Shown here in pieces: positions 8,049 to 16,598 of a DNA stretch of 43,127 nt. Under the pieces are notes generated by a model. The model did not search any database. It saw only the letters and a list, made by a program, of their open reading frames with translations, and was not told where the DNA came from. Position 1 is the first letter of the stretch; the number at the start of each line of letters is the position of its first letter. This DNA comes from Ruminococcaceae bacterium OttesenSCG-928-L11 (GTDB lineage Bacteria > Bacillota > Clostridia > Oscillospirales > Ruminococcaceae): NCBI GenBank assembly GCA_030265885.1, contig JAJDGX010000006.1:1-43127 (forward strand), read 5' to 3'. A program made the position numbers and the translations under genes.

Positions 8049-8804
8049 TCATATAGTTGCCAGCATGATCTCCCGCTGGCGCAAAAACTCGATGAACACT
8101 CGCTTGAGATACTGCCGAAAGTTCTTCACATGACCGAATTTCTTGTCGCGGATTTCATCCAGAAACTCCAAGATTACAAGCTCGTCAACAGTGGCAAGTA
8201 GGCGGTCGGTTTCGGGTTGCCCCTCCTGTTCCAACTCATAAAGATAGCCGAGCAAGCTGTCCACAAAGGTCAGTTTGCTCGGCATTTCTTCCGCAAAATA
8301 TGCATAATCAATCTTTCGCTTCCACTCCATCAGTCGCTCTTCACGGAGGATAGAGGGATGATTATCGTTACTCTGAATCTCGTTATTTGAATCTTGTTTG
8401 AGTGTACCATCTGCATCAGGTAGTGAACACGATGCATCGGGTGGTGTGGGATTTGCACTGCCGGGTGGTGAACCAGATGCATCACTCATGGTGCGGATGA
8501 AGTACAAATTGCTGGTGTTGTCGCCGACACTGTTGAACTGCTCTCGCTTTTCCAGCAAGCCAAGCTCCACCAGTTTCGCGACAGTGGCGATGGCCTTCCG
8601 GCGGGAGCAACCTGCTTTTCTCGCGATGGTTTTATAGGATGGGAAGCAGCTTCCGTCCTCATAATTGGCGTAGGAGCAGAGGATCGCATAGATGGTTTTA
8701 TCGTAAACGGTGAGTTCCTCGTTCATTAAAACTGCGCGGTCAATCATGGTGAATGGTGTCTGGTAGCGGATTTTGCTGCTGATAATTGCCACACCCCTTA
8801 TCAA
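8049..8804 (-). CDS. Helix-turn-helix protein of mobile-element type
   Basis: This protein of about 250 residues has an N-terminal winged helix (HTH_36 style), seen in LTVYDKTIYAILCSYANYED and CFPSYKTIARKAGCSRRKAI. A low-complexity Ser/Pro/Asp linker (about 107-150) and a helical C-terminal region follow. Similar proteins in clostridial plasmids and conjugative elements are annotated as replication or regulatory HTH proteins. The 86-residue protein at 37082 shares the HTH part. The start is uncertain: the ORF opens with TTG at 8804, and GTG at 8792 directly after AAGGGG is an alternative. A terminator-like hairpin sits immediately upstream, leaving no room for a promoter. Confidence 0.7.
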   Translation of the reverse strand: MIRGVAIISSKIRYQTPFTMIDRAVLMNEELTVYDKTIYAILCSYANYEDGSCFPSYKTIARKAGCSRRKAIATVAKLVELGLLEKREQFNSVGDNTSNLYFIRTMSDASGSPPGSANPTPPDASCSLPDADGTLKQDSNNEIQSNDNHPSILREERLMEWKRKIDYAYFAEEMPSKLTFVDSLLGYLYELEQEGQPETDRLLATVDELVILEFLDEIRDKKFGHVKNFRQYLKRVFIEFLRQREIMLATI

Positions 8805-8813
8805 ATGGCGCTG

Positions 8814-8858
8814 AAAAGCCGATATGCTGTCTCGAAAAGAGAAGCGTATCGGCTTTTT
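8814..8858. terminator. Terminator-like hairpin directly before the HTH gene
   Basis: AAAAGCCGATA (8814-8824) and TATCGGCTTTTT (8847-8858) form an 11-bp stem with A and T tails. On the minus strand it ends within about 10 bases of the HTH start, so it is either an attenuator or marks a rearranged junction. Confidence 0.65.
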
Positions 8859-8905
8859 GTTGTTGGCAGCCCGTTTTGATTTGTTGTGGTGCCTTTGTTG
8901 CTTAA

Positions 8906-9649
8906 CGCGAAGAATGGGATTTCACCCTTAGAGGGCTTACCACCCTTGGCACAGACGGGATTGATGGCATCCGCAGGGCGGTCAATGAGCTGGAAGCTGC
9001 CGGGTATATCGTCCGTTTCAGGGAGCGCAATGAGATGGGGCAGCTCAAGGGAACCGAGTATGTCATCCATGAGGAGCCTATATTGGATTCGCCTACGTTG
9101 GAAAAGCCTACACAGGCAAAACCTACGCAGGGTTCGCCTACGTTGGAAAATCCAACGCAATTAAATACTAAAGTATTAAGCCCTAAAGAATTAAATCCTG
9201 ATGTATCAAATATCCATTCAATTCCTTTCCGTTCCGAAGAAGCGGCGGCTCCGCCACCGGAAGCGAAGGGAACCGAAGCGATGCTTTCAGAGTATGAGCT
9301 TTTTCAGGAGATTGTCCGGGAGAACATCAGCTATGACATTCTCTGCCTTGATAAGCATTGCAGCATAGACCAGCTTGATGAGGTGGTAGAGCTGATGGTG
9401 GAAACGATCTGCTCCAAGCGCAAAACTGTTCGTGTTGCCGGGAATGACTTCCCCCATGAGATTGTCAAATCCCGGCTGCTCAAGCTGGACAGTGAGCATA
9501 TTCGCTTTGTGTTCGACTGCCTGCGGGAGAACACCAGCAAGGTGCGCAACATCAAGCAATATCTGCTGGCAACCCTGTTCAACGCACCGACCACCATCGG
9601 CAATTATTACTCATCCCTTGTGAACCACGATATGTACGGCTCCCAGTGA
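8906..9649 (+). pseudogene. N-terminally truncated replication-type HTH protein with DUF6017 C-terminus
   Basis: The track starts this ORF at 9035, but the frame reads coherently from 8906: REEWDFTLRGLTTLGTDGID then IRRAVNELEAAGYIVRFRER. That is the second half of a RepA-like HTH region. A stop at 8903-8905 precedes it and the normal N-terminus is absent. A repeat-rich linker (PTLEKPTQAKPTQ and similar) and a DUF6017-type end, EHIRFVFDCLRENTSKVRNI to NHDMYGSQ, follow. It points away from the HTH gene at 8049; the break between them coincides with the hairpin at 8814. A shorter protein from the ATG at 9035 is possible but has no good ribosome site. It precedes genes in the usual repA-DUF-pcfB-virD4 order. 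Confidence 0.7.
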
Positions 9650-9689
9650 GCCGATTTTTTATGCCTAAGATTGAAAGGAGATAGCCCAA

Positions 9690-10031
9690 ATGAAGCGACC
9701 TTTAGCCTACATCACTGCCCCTTGGGGCGATAACGAGTTTGAGAACACCGAAAATGCCGCCCGGTACTGTCGTGCTGTTTACGATGCCGGTTTTTCCCCG
9801 GTCTGTCCACTGCTGTTTCTGCCCTTGTTCCTCAACACCGCCATTCCGCTGGAGCATAAGGACGGCATCGACATTGCCCGCGATTATCTCCGGCGCGCCC
9901 ATGTGCTTGTGGTCTGCGGCGATACTGTGGATGAGTCGGTGAAAAGCGACATCGCCGTTGCCGAGCGGCTGCGGATTACCGCCACCACCCTTGACGGCAT
10001 CCTGACCGTTAAGGCGCAGGGGCGCAAGTGA
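9690..10031 (+). CDS. DUF4406-like (nucleoside deoxyribosyltransferase-like) protein
   Basis: This 113-residue protein starts KRPLAYITAPWGDNEFENTE and contains HVLVVCGDTVDESVKSDIAV. It has a small Rossmann-type shape: a beta-strand plus Ala-Pro motif at the start, then an acidic active-site-like segment. This is like the DUF4406/DUF7768 proteins that travel with clostridial conjugative elements. The true role is unknown; a nucleotide or NAD-derived ligand would be a guess. The start is firm, with GAAAGGAG before the ATG. It lies 40 bases after the truncated replication protein, in the usual cassette position. Confidence 0.7.
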   Translation: MKRPLAYITAPWGDNEFENTENAARYCRAVYDAGFSPVCPLLFLPLFLNTAIPLEHKDGIDIARDYLRRAHVLVVCGDTVDESVKSDIAVAERLRITATTLDGILTVKAQGRK

Positions 10032-10159
10032 CCCTGCTGAAAGGAGTAAATCAGGGGTCCCCGGCGAAACGCAGTTTCGTTGGGGAGAGGAGGAATACCG
10101 GAATGAATAAGTTTTCGCGTTTGCGCGGAAACGCATGATATGGAGGTTATGACGACGAC

Positions 10160-10642
10160 ATGCAGGAAGATATTGAAAACAAAACTGTTACCCTCGCCAT
10201 CAGCGGCACCAAGCTCACCGGCAGAGTGCTGAAAGCCGCTATCGCCAAATACCTTGCCTATCGCAAGGCTAAGAAGCTGGATAAAGCCCATGCCGATGTG
10301 ACCCCACATGGTAAACAGTCGGTTAAGGAGCTGATTGGCCAGAATCAAGGCGTTTCCAACATCGAGATAAATAACAGCAACATCAAGGATTTTGAACGTG
10401 TTGCCCGAAAATACGGTGTGGATTTCGCCGTGAAAAAGGATAAAAGCGTGACCCCACCCAAGTACCTTGTGTTCTTCAAAGCCAAGGATGCCGATGCGCT
10501 CACTGCTGCCTTTACCGAGTACACCGCCAAGACAGTGAAAAAGGCCAGCCGCCCCTCCGTGCTGCAAAAGCTCCAGAAGTTCAAGGATATGGTCAAAAAC
10601 GCTGTGGTCAATCGTACCAAGCGAAAGGAGCATGAACGATGA
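10160..10642 (+). CDS. pcfB: PcfB-family conjugation protein (DUF3801)
   Basis: This 160-residue basic protein starts MQEDIENKTVTLAISGTKLT and contains GVDFAVKKDKSVTPPKYLVF, a pattern of the PcfB/DUF3801 family. PcfB of plasmid pCF10 is an accessory factor that helps present the relaxosome to the coupling protein. It overlaps the next gene by four bases (ATGA), so the two are translationally coupled, as is normal for pcfB-virD4 pairs. GGAGG lies 13 bases before the ATG. In the 128-base gap upstream, a GAGGAGG precedes a 12-codon ORF (MNKFSRLRGNA plus stop), and CCCCGGCGAAAC/GTTTCGTTGGGG forms a hairpin; the ORF may be a leader peptide. Confidence 0.85.
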   Translation: MQEDIENKTVTLAISGTKLTGRVLKAAIAKYLAYRKAKKLDKAHADVTPHGKQSVKELIGQNQGVSNIEINNSNIKDFERVARKYGVDFAVKKDKSVTPPKYLVFFKAKDADALTAAFTEYTAKTVKKASRPSVLQKLQKFKDMVKNAVVNRTKRKEHER

Positions 10643-11817
10643 AGCAGATAAATATCAAAAAGCTGGTGCTGCCCAATCTGCCCTATGTCCTCATCGCTCT
10701 TTTTGCTACGAAAATCGGTCAGGCATATCGCTTTGCCGCCGGTTCGGATTTCGCGGCAAAGGCTCTGGGCATCACGGACGGTTTCGCTGCTGCGTTTCAA
10801 AGCATAGCACCCAGCCTTCACCCGATGGATTTTCTTGTGGGTGCTATCTGCGGAATTGCCCTTCGGCTTGCGGTATATATCCGTGGCAAGAATGCCAAGA
10901 AATATCGCAAGGATGTGGAGTACGGCAGCGCACGGTGGGGCAATGCAGAGGACATCAAGCCCTATGTCGACCCCAAACCGGAAAATAATATCATCCTCAC
11001 CAAGACTGAGAGCCTTACCATGAACAACCGCCCCAAAAGCCCCAAGACTGCCCGGAATAAGAATGTTTTGATTGTGGGCGGCTCCGGTTCGGGCAAGACC
11101 CGCTTCTGGCTCAAGCCCAATTTAATGCAGTGCCAGTCAAAGGATTTTCCGGTGTCATTTGTAGTCACCGACCCCAAGGGAACCGTGGTTTTGGAATGCG
11201 GTAATATGCTGCGGCGCAATGGCTACAAGATAAAAATCCTCAACACCATCAACTTCAAAAAGTCGATGCGATACAATCCATTCTCCTACATAAAAAGCGA
11301 AAAGGACATTTTGAAGATGGTGACAACGCTCATTGCAAACACTACCGGCAACAGCAAATCTTCCGACGATTTTTGGGTGAAAGCGGAACAGTTGCTCTAC
11401 ACCGCGCTCATCGGCTACATCTACTATGAAGCGCCAGTTGAGGAGCAGAATTTCTCCACCCTCGTTGAGTTTATCAATGCGATGGAGGTTCGAGAGGATG
11501 ATGAGGAGTTCAAAAATCCGATTGACCTGATGTTTGATGAGCTGGAACAGAAGAACCCCCGGCACTTTGCTGTCAGGCAATATAAAAAATATAAATTGGC
11601 GGCAGGCAAAACAGCAAAAAGTATACTTGTGAGCTGCGGCGCACGGCTTGCCCCCTTCGACATTCAGGAGCTGCGCGACCTGACGGAATATGACGAGCTT
11701 GGGCTTGATATGCTGGGTGACGAGAAAACCGCCCTGTTTATTATCATCAGCGAGGTAACCACCATCACAGGAAACCCATTCGACAGAATATCTTACACTT
11801 CGCCGACATGCCTATAA
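10639..11817 (+). pseudogene. VirD4-like coupling protein, truncated by element insertion
   Basis: Type IV coupling proteins are membrane ATPases that pass DNA to the conjugation channel. This copy has two membrane helices (about 9-30 and 58-80), the segment YGSARWGNAEDIKPYV and a Walker A, VGGSGSGKTRFW. Homologous sequence runs to TALFIIIS, about residue 371. After that, EVTTITGNPFDRISYTSPTCL is foreign and ends at a chance stop. About 200 residues with Walker B (DEFANI type) are missing. The break coincides with the proposed left end of the serine-recombinase element (GA at 11752). The ORF end overlaps the opposing recombinase gene. It should be non-functional unless the element excises. 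Confidence 0.88.
11752..11753. other. Proposed left junction of a serine-recombinase element (GA core)
   Basis: The VirD4 reading frame leaves its family consensus just after AGC at 11749-11751, where homologues continue with Asp (GAC). TnpX/TndX-type recombinases join ends at a GA dinucleotide, and GA occurs here. The recombinase stop lies only 40 bases further, as expected for a terminal integrase gene. The other end must lie beyond 43 kb. Confidence 0.5.
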
Positions 11818-13421
11818 AAAACCCTAATATCTCTCATTACAATGCCACTTTCATCTTTGTCAGGCGCGCCGACTTCGATGTGCTCTACCAGTTCCTCCAG
11901 AAGGTTTCGATCAATGTCATCCACATCGCCATATCTCTCGATTTTGTCCATCCACTCAGAAATATCTTGGGTGGATTTTTCTTGCCCCGCTTGATTTTCA
12001 CGAAGGCGGCGCTGTTCTTCTTGGCGCGTGCACCGTTCACGCTCACACTCGCGGAGCAGCATGGTGAGAGTATCGGCAGTGATTGTACCGGCAACCTTAT
12101 CCTCATAGAGTTGCATTTCCTTTTTGTCCAGTTCATTCAGCCTTGCATCAATCTGCTTTATTTGAGCAGCAGTATCAAATGCTGAATCCACGCCATTTAA
12201 TCGGTGCACCAGATCAGAGCGCATTTTCCCCTTGTCGAGGGCGATTTTTCTCGCATGTGTCTGGATATCCTCCAACACAAGCTGCTTGAGAACATCTTGC
12301 TTGATCCGGTGGGTTGAACAGCACGTCCTGCCGCTTGTTGAATAACGGGCGCATTCATAGGTTCGATAGACAGTTTCCGTACCATTTGTGTACGTATGCC
12401 GTATATTGGTGGGTGTCATGGTTCCACCGCAGTCAGCGCATCGGAGAAGTCCACGAAAAAGTGAAGGGGATGGAGGATGCGCGTTCTTCTGTCGGAGCCC
12501 GGCACGCTGATTAATTTCCTGCACTGTGCTCCATGTATCCTTATCTATAATTGGCTCGTGTGCATTTTCCACCCGCACCCATGTTTCCTCCGGCATTTTT
12601 ACCGCTTTTTGAAAGCGATAGGACACACTGCCATATCGAAGCTGCTCCCGGCATCCAATGTATGCCGGATTTTCCAGAATCGCCTTTACCGAGCTGTGTC
12701 CCCAAACCGACCGGGATTTGCGCGGCCATTCCCGCCCATTGTGCTGATATTCGTATAGCAGAGGTGACAGGATTCCCTCAGTGTTCAGGATTCCGGCGAT
12801 TTTCCCATAAGAGGTATTTTGCATTCTCATCTCGAAGATCCGTTTGACCACCACAGACGCGTAATCATCGATCAGAAAATTGTGCTTATCGCCGGGATCG
12901 ACCCGGTAGCCATAAGGGGGACGGCCTGAAACCCGCTTGCCTTCCAGTGCCATGGAGCGATGCGCCGCTTTGATTTTGTTGCTGAGATCCTTCAAATACT
13001 GGTCATTCAGCAGGCTGTAAAAGGGCATCATATCGTTTTCTGTCTGACCGGTATCGATATTGTCTGCCATGGCCACCAGTCTGCAACCAAACATCGGGAG
13101 CATATAATCGGTATACTTGCCTACCTCGATATAATTGCGGCCAAAGCGGCTCATATCCTTGATCAGGATCAAGTTGATTCTTCTGGAGCGAACATCGTCC
13201 ATCATCTCCTGAAAAGCAGGGCGGTCGCAGTTGGAGCCACTCCAGCCATCATCGCAGTAAATCTTCTCGATATGCCAGCCTTGTTTCTGCGCATAATCGG
13301 TCAGCAGCTTCCGCTGATTCTCTACGCTGCCAGATTCTGAACGAAGGATTCCCTGTTCCCTTTGGCGGCGATCCTCTACGCTGACACGGGTATAAATCCC
13401 CGCACTAACCGGCCTGGCCAT
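11793..13421 (-). CDS. Large serine recombinase (second of tandem pair)
   Basis: This 542-residue recombinase has a resolvase domain at the N-terminus (GIYTRVSVEDRRQ, catalytic Ser near residue 14; LILIKDMSRFGRNYIEVGKY near 82-101). A recombinase domain (GRPPYGYRVDP onward), a zinc ribbon (LRCADCGGTMTP with later CCSTH) and a coiled-coil-rich C-terminus follow. Such proteins integrate and excise conjugative transposons. Its start lies inside the end of the upstream recombinase (17-base overlap), so the two are co-translated. Its stop lies about 40 bases from the proposed element end. It may need its partner, since pairs are kept in some elements. All motifs are intact. Confidence 0.95.
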   Translation of the reverse strand: MARPVSAGIYTRVSVEDRRQREQGILRSESGSVENQRKLLTDYAQKQGWHIEKIYCDDGWSGSNCDRPAFQEMMDDVRSRRINLILIKDMSRFGRNYIEVGKYTDYMLPMFGCRLVAMADNIDTGQTENDMMPFYSLLNDQYLKDLSNKIKAAHRSMALEGKRVSGRPPYGYRVDPGDKHNFLIDDYASVVVKRIFEMRMQNTSYGKIAGILNTEGILSPLLYEYQHNGREWPRKSRSVWGHSSVKAILENPAYIGCREQLRYGSVSYRFQKAVKMPEETWVRVENAHEPIIDKDTWSTVQEINQRAGLRQKNAHPPSPSLFRGLLRCADCGGTMTPTNIRHTYTNGTETVYRTYECARYSTSGRTCCSTHRIKQDVLKQLVLEDIQTHARKIALDKGKMRSDLVHRLNGVDSAFDTAAQIKQIDARLNELDKKEMQLYEDKVAGTITADTLTMLLRECERERCTRQEEQRRLRENQAGQEKSTQDISEWMDKIERYGDVDDIDRNLLEELVEHIEVGAPDKDESGIVMRDIRVFYRHVGEV

Positions 13422-15063
13422 AGTCTGCCTCCAGCTTCAGCATTGATAGATCCACATTCTCCACAAAGCGGTAGTAAACTGTGATATTGCAAATCCGTTG
13501 ATTGTTTTCGACGGTGGCCGCGCCAATTTCAATGCGGTCAATCAGCTCCAACAAGGTTTCCGCGTTGAGACTCTCCAGATTTGTATGGCGCTTAATGATG
13601 TTTGCCCACTCGGTGACATTGCTCCAGTCTTGACGGCTTTCGGTGATTTTCTGTTCCAGCAAAGTCGCACGCTCCTTCTTGCCAAGCCGTTCCTGCTCAT
13701 ATTTCTCCATAAGGGAATGGAACACTGTTTCCGGCACGGTGCCTTTCACGCGATCTTCATACAAGCATTGAATCAGCTTGTCCAGTTCCGCCAGGCGAGA
13801 GGTCAAATGTCGTAACTCTTTACGGTGCAGAGCAAGATCACTGGCTTCTATGCTGCTCTTTTGCCGAATGATCTCCCTGATCACAGCCTGCTCATCCAGA
13901 GCCACCAGTACAGCATTGCGGCGGATGTCCTCCAGAACGAGTTGGGTCAGTGCCTTTTCCTGAATAATGTGGGCGGTGCAGGCGCTTTTGCCACTGCGAG
14001 AGTAGCTACCGCACAGAAAGAGGGCGCTGTACTCCACACTGCCATCCTTGCGGATATTCTTTTTGCTTTGATAGCGCATGGTCGAGCCGCAGTCGGCGCA
14101 GTAGAGAAGCCCGGCAAAGCTGTTGACCGATCCGTTGGAAATGGCTTTTGGACGATGCTTGCGGGCATTGATGCGCTGCACCTGATCCCATGTTGCCTGA
14201 TCGATAATGGGTTCATGGGTGTTTTCCACTCGAATCCAATCTTCCGGATCTTTCTTCACAATCTTCTTTGTCTTGAATGAGACCTTGCCCTGTTTCCCCT
14301 GCACCATGTGCCCGATGTAGGCTTCATTCTGCATCAACAGTTTAATGGCTGAGCTGCTCCATAGACCGGTTCCCATGGTGGAGCTGCTTCCGCCGTGCTC
14401 GGCGTACCACGCAGCTCGGGGAGCGATAATCCCGTCCTCATTGAGCGCACATGCGATTGCGTAATAGCCTTTTCCCGCACAGCGCATGGCGAAGATTCGC
14501 CGAACTACCGGGGCAGTCTGATCATCAATAATCAGCTGATGCTTGTCCTGTGGGTTCTTGCGGAAACCATATGGAGCGAAGCTCCCCATGAATTTACCGC
14601 TTTCCGCGCGAGCCTTGAGGATGGTTCTGACTTTTTTGCTGGTGTCCCGAGAATGAAATTCGTTCATCAGGTTTTTATAGGGCATGATATCGTTGTTGTT
14701 GTGGATGGTATCGACCGAATCATTCAAAGCCACGAACCTGCATCCAATGGTAGGAAAGATGTAATCAGTGAACTGACCGACCTCAATGTAATTACGTCCG
14801 AAGCGGCTCAGGTCTTTGCAAATGATCAGATTGATTACACCGTCTTTCGCATCGGCCAGCATCTTCTGAAAACTGGGGCGCTGAAAATTCGTACCTGACC
14901 AGCCGTCATCGACGTAGATCTTGTGGAGCACCCAACCAGTCTGCGCCTCCACATGCTGGGTCAAAATTGCTTTCTGGTTTTCGATGGAGACGCTCTCACC
15001 GGAGCGCTCATCGTCCTTGCTGAGTCGCGCATATATGCCGACACTGTATGCCTTTGGTATCAT
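13405..15063 (-). CDS. Large serine recombinase (first of tandem pair, TnpX-like)
   Basis: This 552-residue protein starts MIPKAYSVGIYARLSKDDER, with the catalytic serine in YARLS near residue 15, and carries IICKDLSRFGRNYIEVGQFT in the resolvase domain. A recombinase domain (FAPYGFRKNPQDK), a zinc ribbon (LLYCADCGSTM with a later CTAH), a coiled coil and a C-terminal strand region follow. It resembles its downstream partner at recognisable but distant identity, so the pair is an old duplication. GGGAGGATAAACAA precedes the ATG. An inverted repeat at 15096-15127 lies just upstream and could be an operator or recombinase site. TnpW is encoded further upstream on the same strand. Confidence 0.95.
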   Translation of the reverse strand: MIPKAYSVGIYARLSKDDERSGESVSIENQKAILTQHVEAQTGWVLHKIYVDDGWSGTNFQRPSFQKMLADAKDGVINLIICKDLSRFGRNYIEVGQFTDYIFPTIGCRFVALNDSVDTIHNNNDIMPYKNLMNEFHSRDTSKKVRTILKARAESGKFMGSFAPYGFRKNPQDKHQLIIDDQTAPVVRRIFAMRCAGKGYYAIACALNEDGIIAPRAAWYAEHGGSSSTMGTGLWSSSAIKLLMQNEAYIGHMVQGKQGKVSFKTKKIVKKDPEDWIRVENTHEPIIDQATWDQVQRINARKHRPKAISNGSVNSFAGLLYCADCGSTMRYQSKKNIRKDGSVEYSALFLCGSYSRSGKSACTAHIIQEKALTQLVLEDIRRNAVLVALDEQAVIREIIRQKSSIEASDLALHRKELRHLTSRLAELDKLIQCLYEDRVKGTVPETVFHSLMEKYEQERLGKKERATLLEQKITESRQDWSNVTEWANIIKRHTNLESLNAETLLELIDRIEIGAATVENNQRICNITVYYRFVENVDLSMLKLEADYGQAG

Positions 15064-15095
15064 TTGTTTATCCTCCCTGATTACCGGCTATACTG

Positions 15096-15127
15096 CGTTG
15101 TGGCGATATGGCTTCCACACCACAACG
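15096..15127. repeat. Inverted repeat upstream of the recombinase pair
   Basis: CGTTGTGG (15096-15103) and CCACAACG (15120-15127) are perfect 8-base arms separated by 16 bases, with partly matching flanks. The position 30-60 bases before the recombinase start suits autoregulation. Confidence 0.6.
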
Positions 15128-15181
15128 ATACTACAAACCGGTGTTATTAGCAAGTGAAAATGGCTTTGTAATCAAGAAAAT

Positions 15182-15358
15182 TTAAGCTGTGGCCTGTGCG
15201 GCCTCCATCTCGGTCAGTGCGTGCTGAACGGCGAGGTGCTCCAACGTTTCCTTGAGGTCTTTTTCGCCCAGATAGACGCTGGTGACACGGTAGAGGGTCT
15301 TGCCGATCCGGGTTTCCCGATAGAAAGTGGCGGGGGTAGTTTTTTTCTTGTCTGTCAT
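15182..15358 (-). CDS. tnpW: TnpW-like transposon protein
   Basis: This 58-residue ORF is below the track cutoff. It starts MTDKKKTTPATFYRETRIGK and continues TLYRVTSVYLGEKDL, matching the small TnpW proteins found beside TnpX-type recombinases, with a lysine-rich start and a short beta-rich R-I-G-K-T-x-Y-R-V core. AGGA (GGAAAGGATGCAT) precedes the ATG. It lies about 120 bases before the first recombinase on the same strand, consistent with an integration module. Its function is unknown; a helper of recombination or regulation is plausible. Confidence 0.75.
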   Translation of the reverse strand: MTDKKKTTPATFYRETRIGKTLYRVTSVYLGEKDLKETLEHLAVQHALTEMEAAQATA

Positions 15359-15387
15359 TATGTATGCATCCTTTCCTGATGAGTTTT

Positions 15388-15487
15388 ATGTTTGATATCA
15401 CAAGAATGTAGCGGAGCTTTTTCAGCTGCTTACCCATGAGAGGTGTAAAGCCACATATGCTCCGCTACACGATCTAACATCAAACAT
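15388..15487. repeat. Nested 100-base inverted repeat before tnpW
   Basis: Outer arms ATGTTTGAT (15388-15396) and ATCAAACAT (15479-15487) enclose inner arms TGTAGCGGAGC (15407-15417) and GCTCCGCTACA (15459-15469). All arms pair perfectly. It could be a structured leader of the tnpW transcript or a protein site. Confidence 0.7.
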
Positions 15488-15616
15488 ATATAAACATGCT
15501 TGTCCGTCGTTTTCGTATATATAAATCGATTGATATTCAACACTATTCCCCTCAATCACGGGCAACCAAAACAGCCGCCATCCGGTTAGATAGCGCCACG
15601 GACTTTCACCCCCCAA

Positions 15617-15832
15617 TCAAGGAGCCTTTACGGGTGTATTTTCATCAATCAGGATCATCGCGATTCCCTCCGCCAAAGAGGGATTATGCAGGAGACCATT
15701 TCTCGCTCGTACCTTTGAAGTCATCGCTTTGACGGCAATAGGTCTGCCGCAGGCAGTCATGGCGTGGTTCCTGTCGCTTTCCGGCTCACCACCGGCTGAA
15801 GGATGAAAAAACTGAAGTGGTTGGATATTCAA
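15617..15832 (-). CDS. Possible small hypothetical protein
   Basis: This 71-residue frame begins with TTG (MNIQPLQFFHPSAGGEPESD) and ends IDENTPVKAP. Codon choice looks natural and the sequence is free of odd composition, but the ribosome site is weak (CCTTTAAAAT) and no domain is recognisable. It lies between the sigma-like gene and tnpW on the same strand. It may be real or a remnant; I cannot assign a role. Confidence 0.3.
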   Translation of the reverse strand: MNIQPLQFFHPSAGGEPESDRNHAMTACGRPIAVKAMTSKVRARNGLLHNPSLAEGIAMILIDENTPVKAP

Positions 15833-15960
15833 TTTTAAAGGTTCAATTGAAAGACCATGAGGTCACCCTCGCAAAAGGTCTTTCACTATACCGAGATTCC
15901 CCCGGTTTTTATGCATATTTTTTGAGGTCTAGAGAGTGAAAATAAAGAAAAATATAGAAA

Positions 15961-15992
15961 TTCAGCGGGATGTACAAATGCATCCCGCTGAA
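15961..15992 (-). terminator. Terminator of the sigma-like gene
   Basis: TTCAGCGGGATG and CATCCCGCTGAA form a perfect 12-bp stem with an 8-base loop, directly after the minus-strand stop. T-rich sequence (ATTTCTATATTTTTC) follows on that strand. Confidence 0.75.
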
Positions 15993-15997
15993 TCAAC

Positions 15998-16438
15998 CTA
16001 TTTGTCAGTAAATGTGCGAAGCACTTTTTGGATTTTCTTGTTGGCGAATTTGAGGTGCCGAGATACTGTGGATTGAGAAATATGTAGTCGTTCTGCAATC
16101 GCATCTTCCTTCATTTCATACCCGATCCGTAGAATATACACTTGCTGTTGACGTGGTGTTAGCTTGTCAAGCACAGCCCTTAGCCGTCTGTGTTGCTTCA
16201 ACCATTCCGCTTCAATCTGGGCCTCATCGGGTGCATCTTTACTGCGCTGAAATTCCAAATAGCGGTTACGAGCGATTTCCGTATGCTCCACCGAGGAAAA
16301 GGGTACGCGTTTGTATTCCATATGCTTGTCCTCCTGGTTTTCGTTTTCCTGTGGACGAAAACGAAGGACAAGTCGGAGAGCGGCAACCCACAGCATATAG
16401 CCGCCAAAATAGCGTATAAATTGACACCGGAGGAGCAT
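15998..16438 (-). CDS. Sigma-70 region 4-like factor of the conjugative element
   Basis: The core MEYKRVPFSSVEHTEIARNR to RTFTDK (107 residues) ends in a sigma region 4 HTH: LTPRQQQVYILRIGYEMKED followed by IAERLHISQSTVSRHLKFA. Such short sigma-like genes sit near the integrase end of many clostridial conjugative elements and probably control element genes. Two in-frame starts have good ribosome sites: ATG at 16438 (GGAGGGG) and ATG at 16321 (AGGAGG). The longer form adds 39 residues with a hydrophobic helix (FIRYFGGYMLWVAALRLVL). The track start at 16561 overlaps a terminator and is unlikely. A hairpin covers the first ribosome site. I list the long form; the short one is equally possible. 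Confidence 0.75.
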   Translation of the reverse strand: MLLRCQFIRYFGGYMLWVAALRLVLRFRPQENENQEDKHMEYKRVPFSSVEHTEIARNRYLEFQRSKDAPDEAQIEAEWLKQHRRLRAVLDKLTPRQQQVYILRIGYEMKEDAIAERLHISQSTVSRHLKFANKKIQKVLRTFTDK

Positions 16439-16455
16439 ATTCGCCCCTCCGGTGT
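16424..16455 (-). promoter_or_regulatory. Hairpin covering the ribosome site of the sigma-like gene
   Basis: On the minus strand ACACCGGAGG (16455-16446) pairs perfectly with CCTCCGGTGT (16433-16424). The Shine-Dalgarno is in the stem and the ATG at 16438 in the 12-base loop. It should block initiation at the long start unless opened. Confidence 0.65.
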
Positions 16456-16523
16456 TGTTTTTCTTCTGTTTTGCTGTTACTATTTGGCTGTAGAGTAGGG
16501 AATAGCCGCTTTTTAGTCGAATA

Positions 16524-16564
16524 AAAAAATGCCGTGCTCTCCCGAAGGAATAGCACGGCATTTT
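16524..16564. terminator. Terminator of the response-regulator gene
   Basis: AAAATGCCGTGCT and AGCACGGCATTTT form a 13-bp stem; on the minus strand seven Ts follow. It separates the regulator at 16708 from the sigma-like gene. Confidence 0.88.
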
Positions 16565-16598
16565 GATTCAGATGTCGAAAGGCTGGAAACCCCGGCAT

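Noticed and set aside
9884-10633. 249-residue minus-strand ORF
   Set aside because: Antisense to the DUF4406-like and PcfB genes, which have good motifs and ribosome sites.
15147-15437. 96-residue ORF overlapping tnpW
   Set aside because: Out-of-frame shadow; the TnpW frame has the family sequence and ribosome site.
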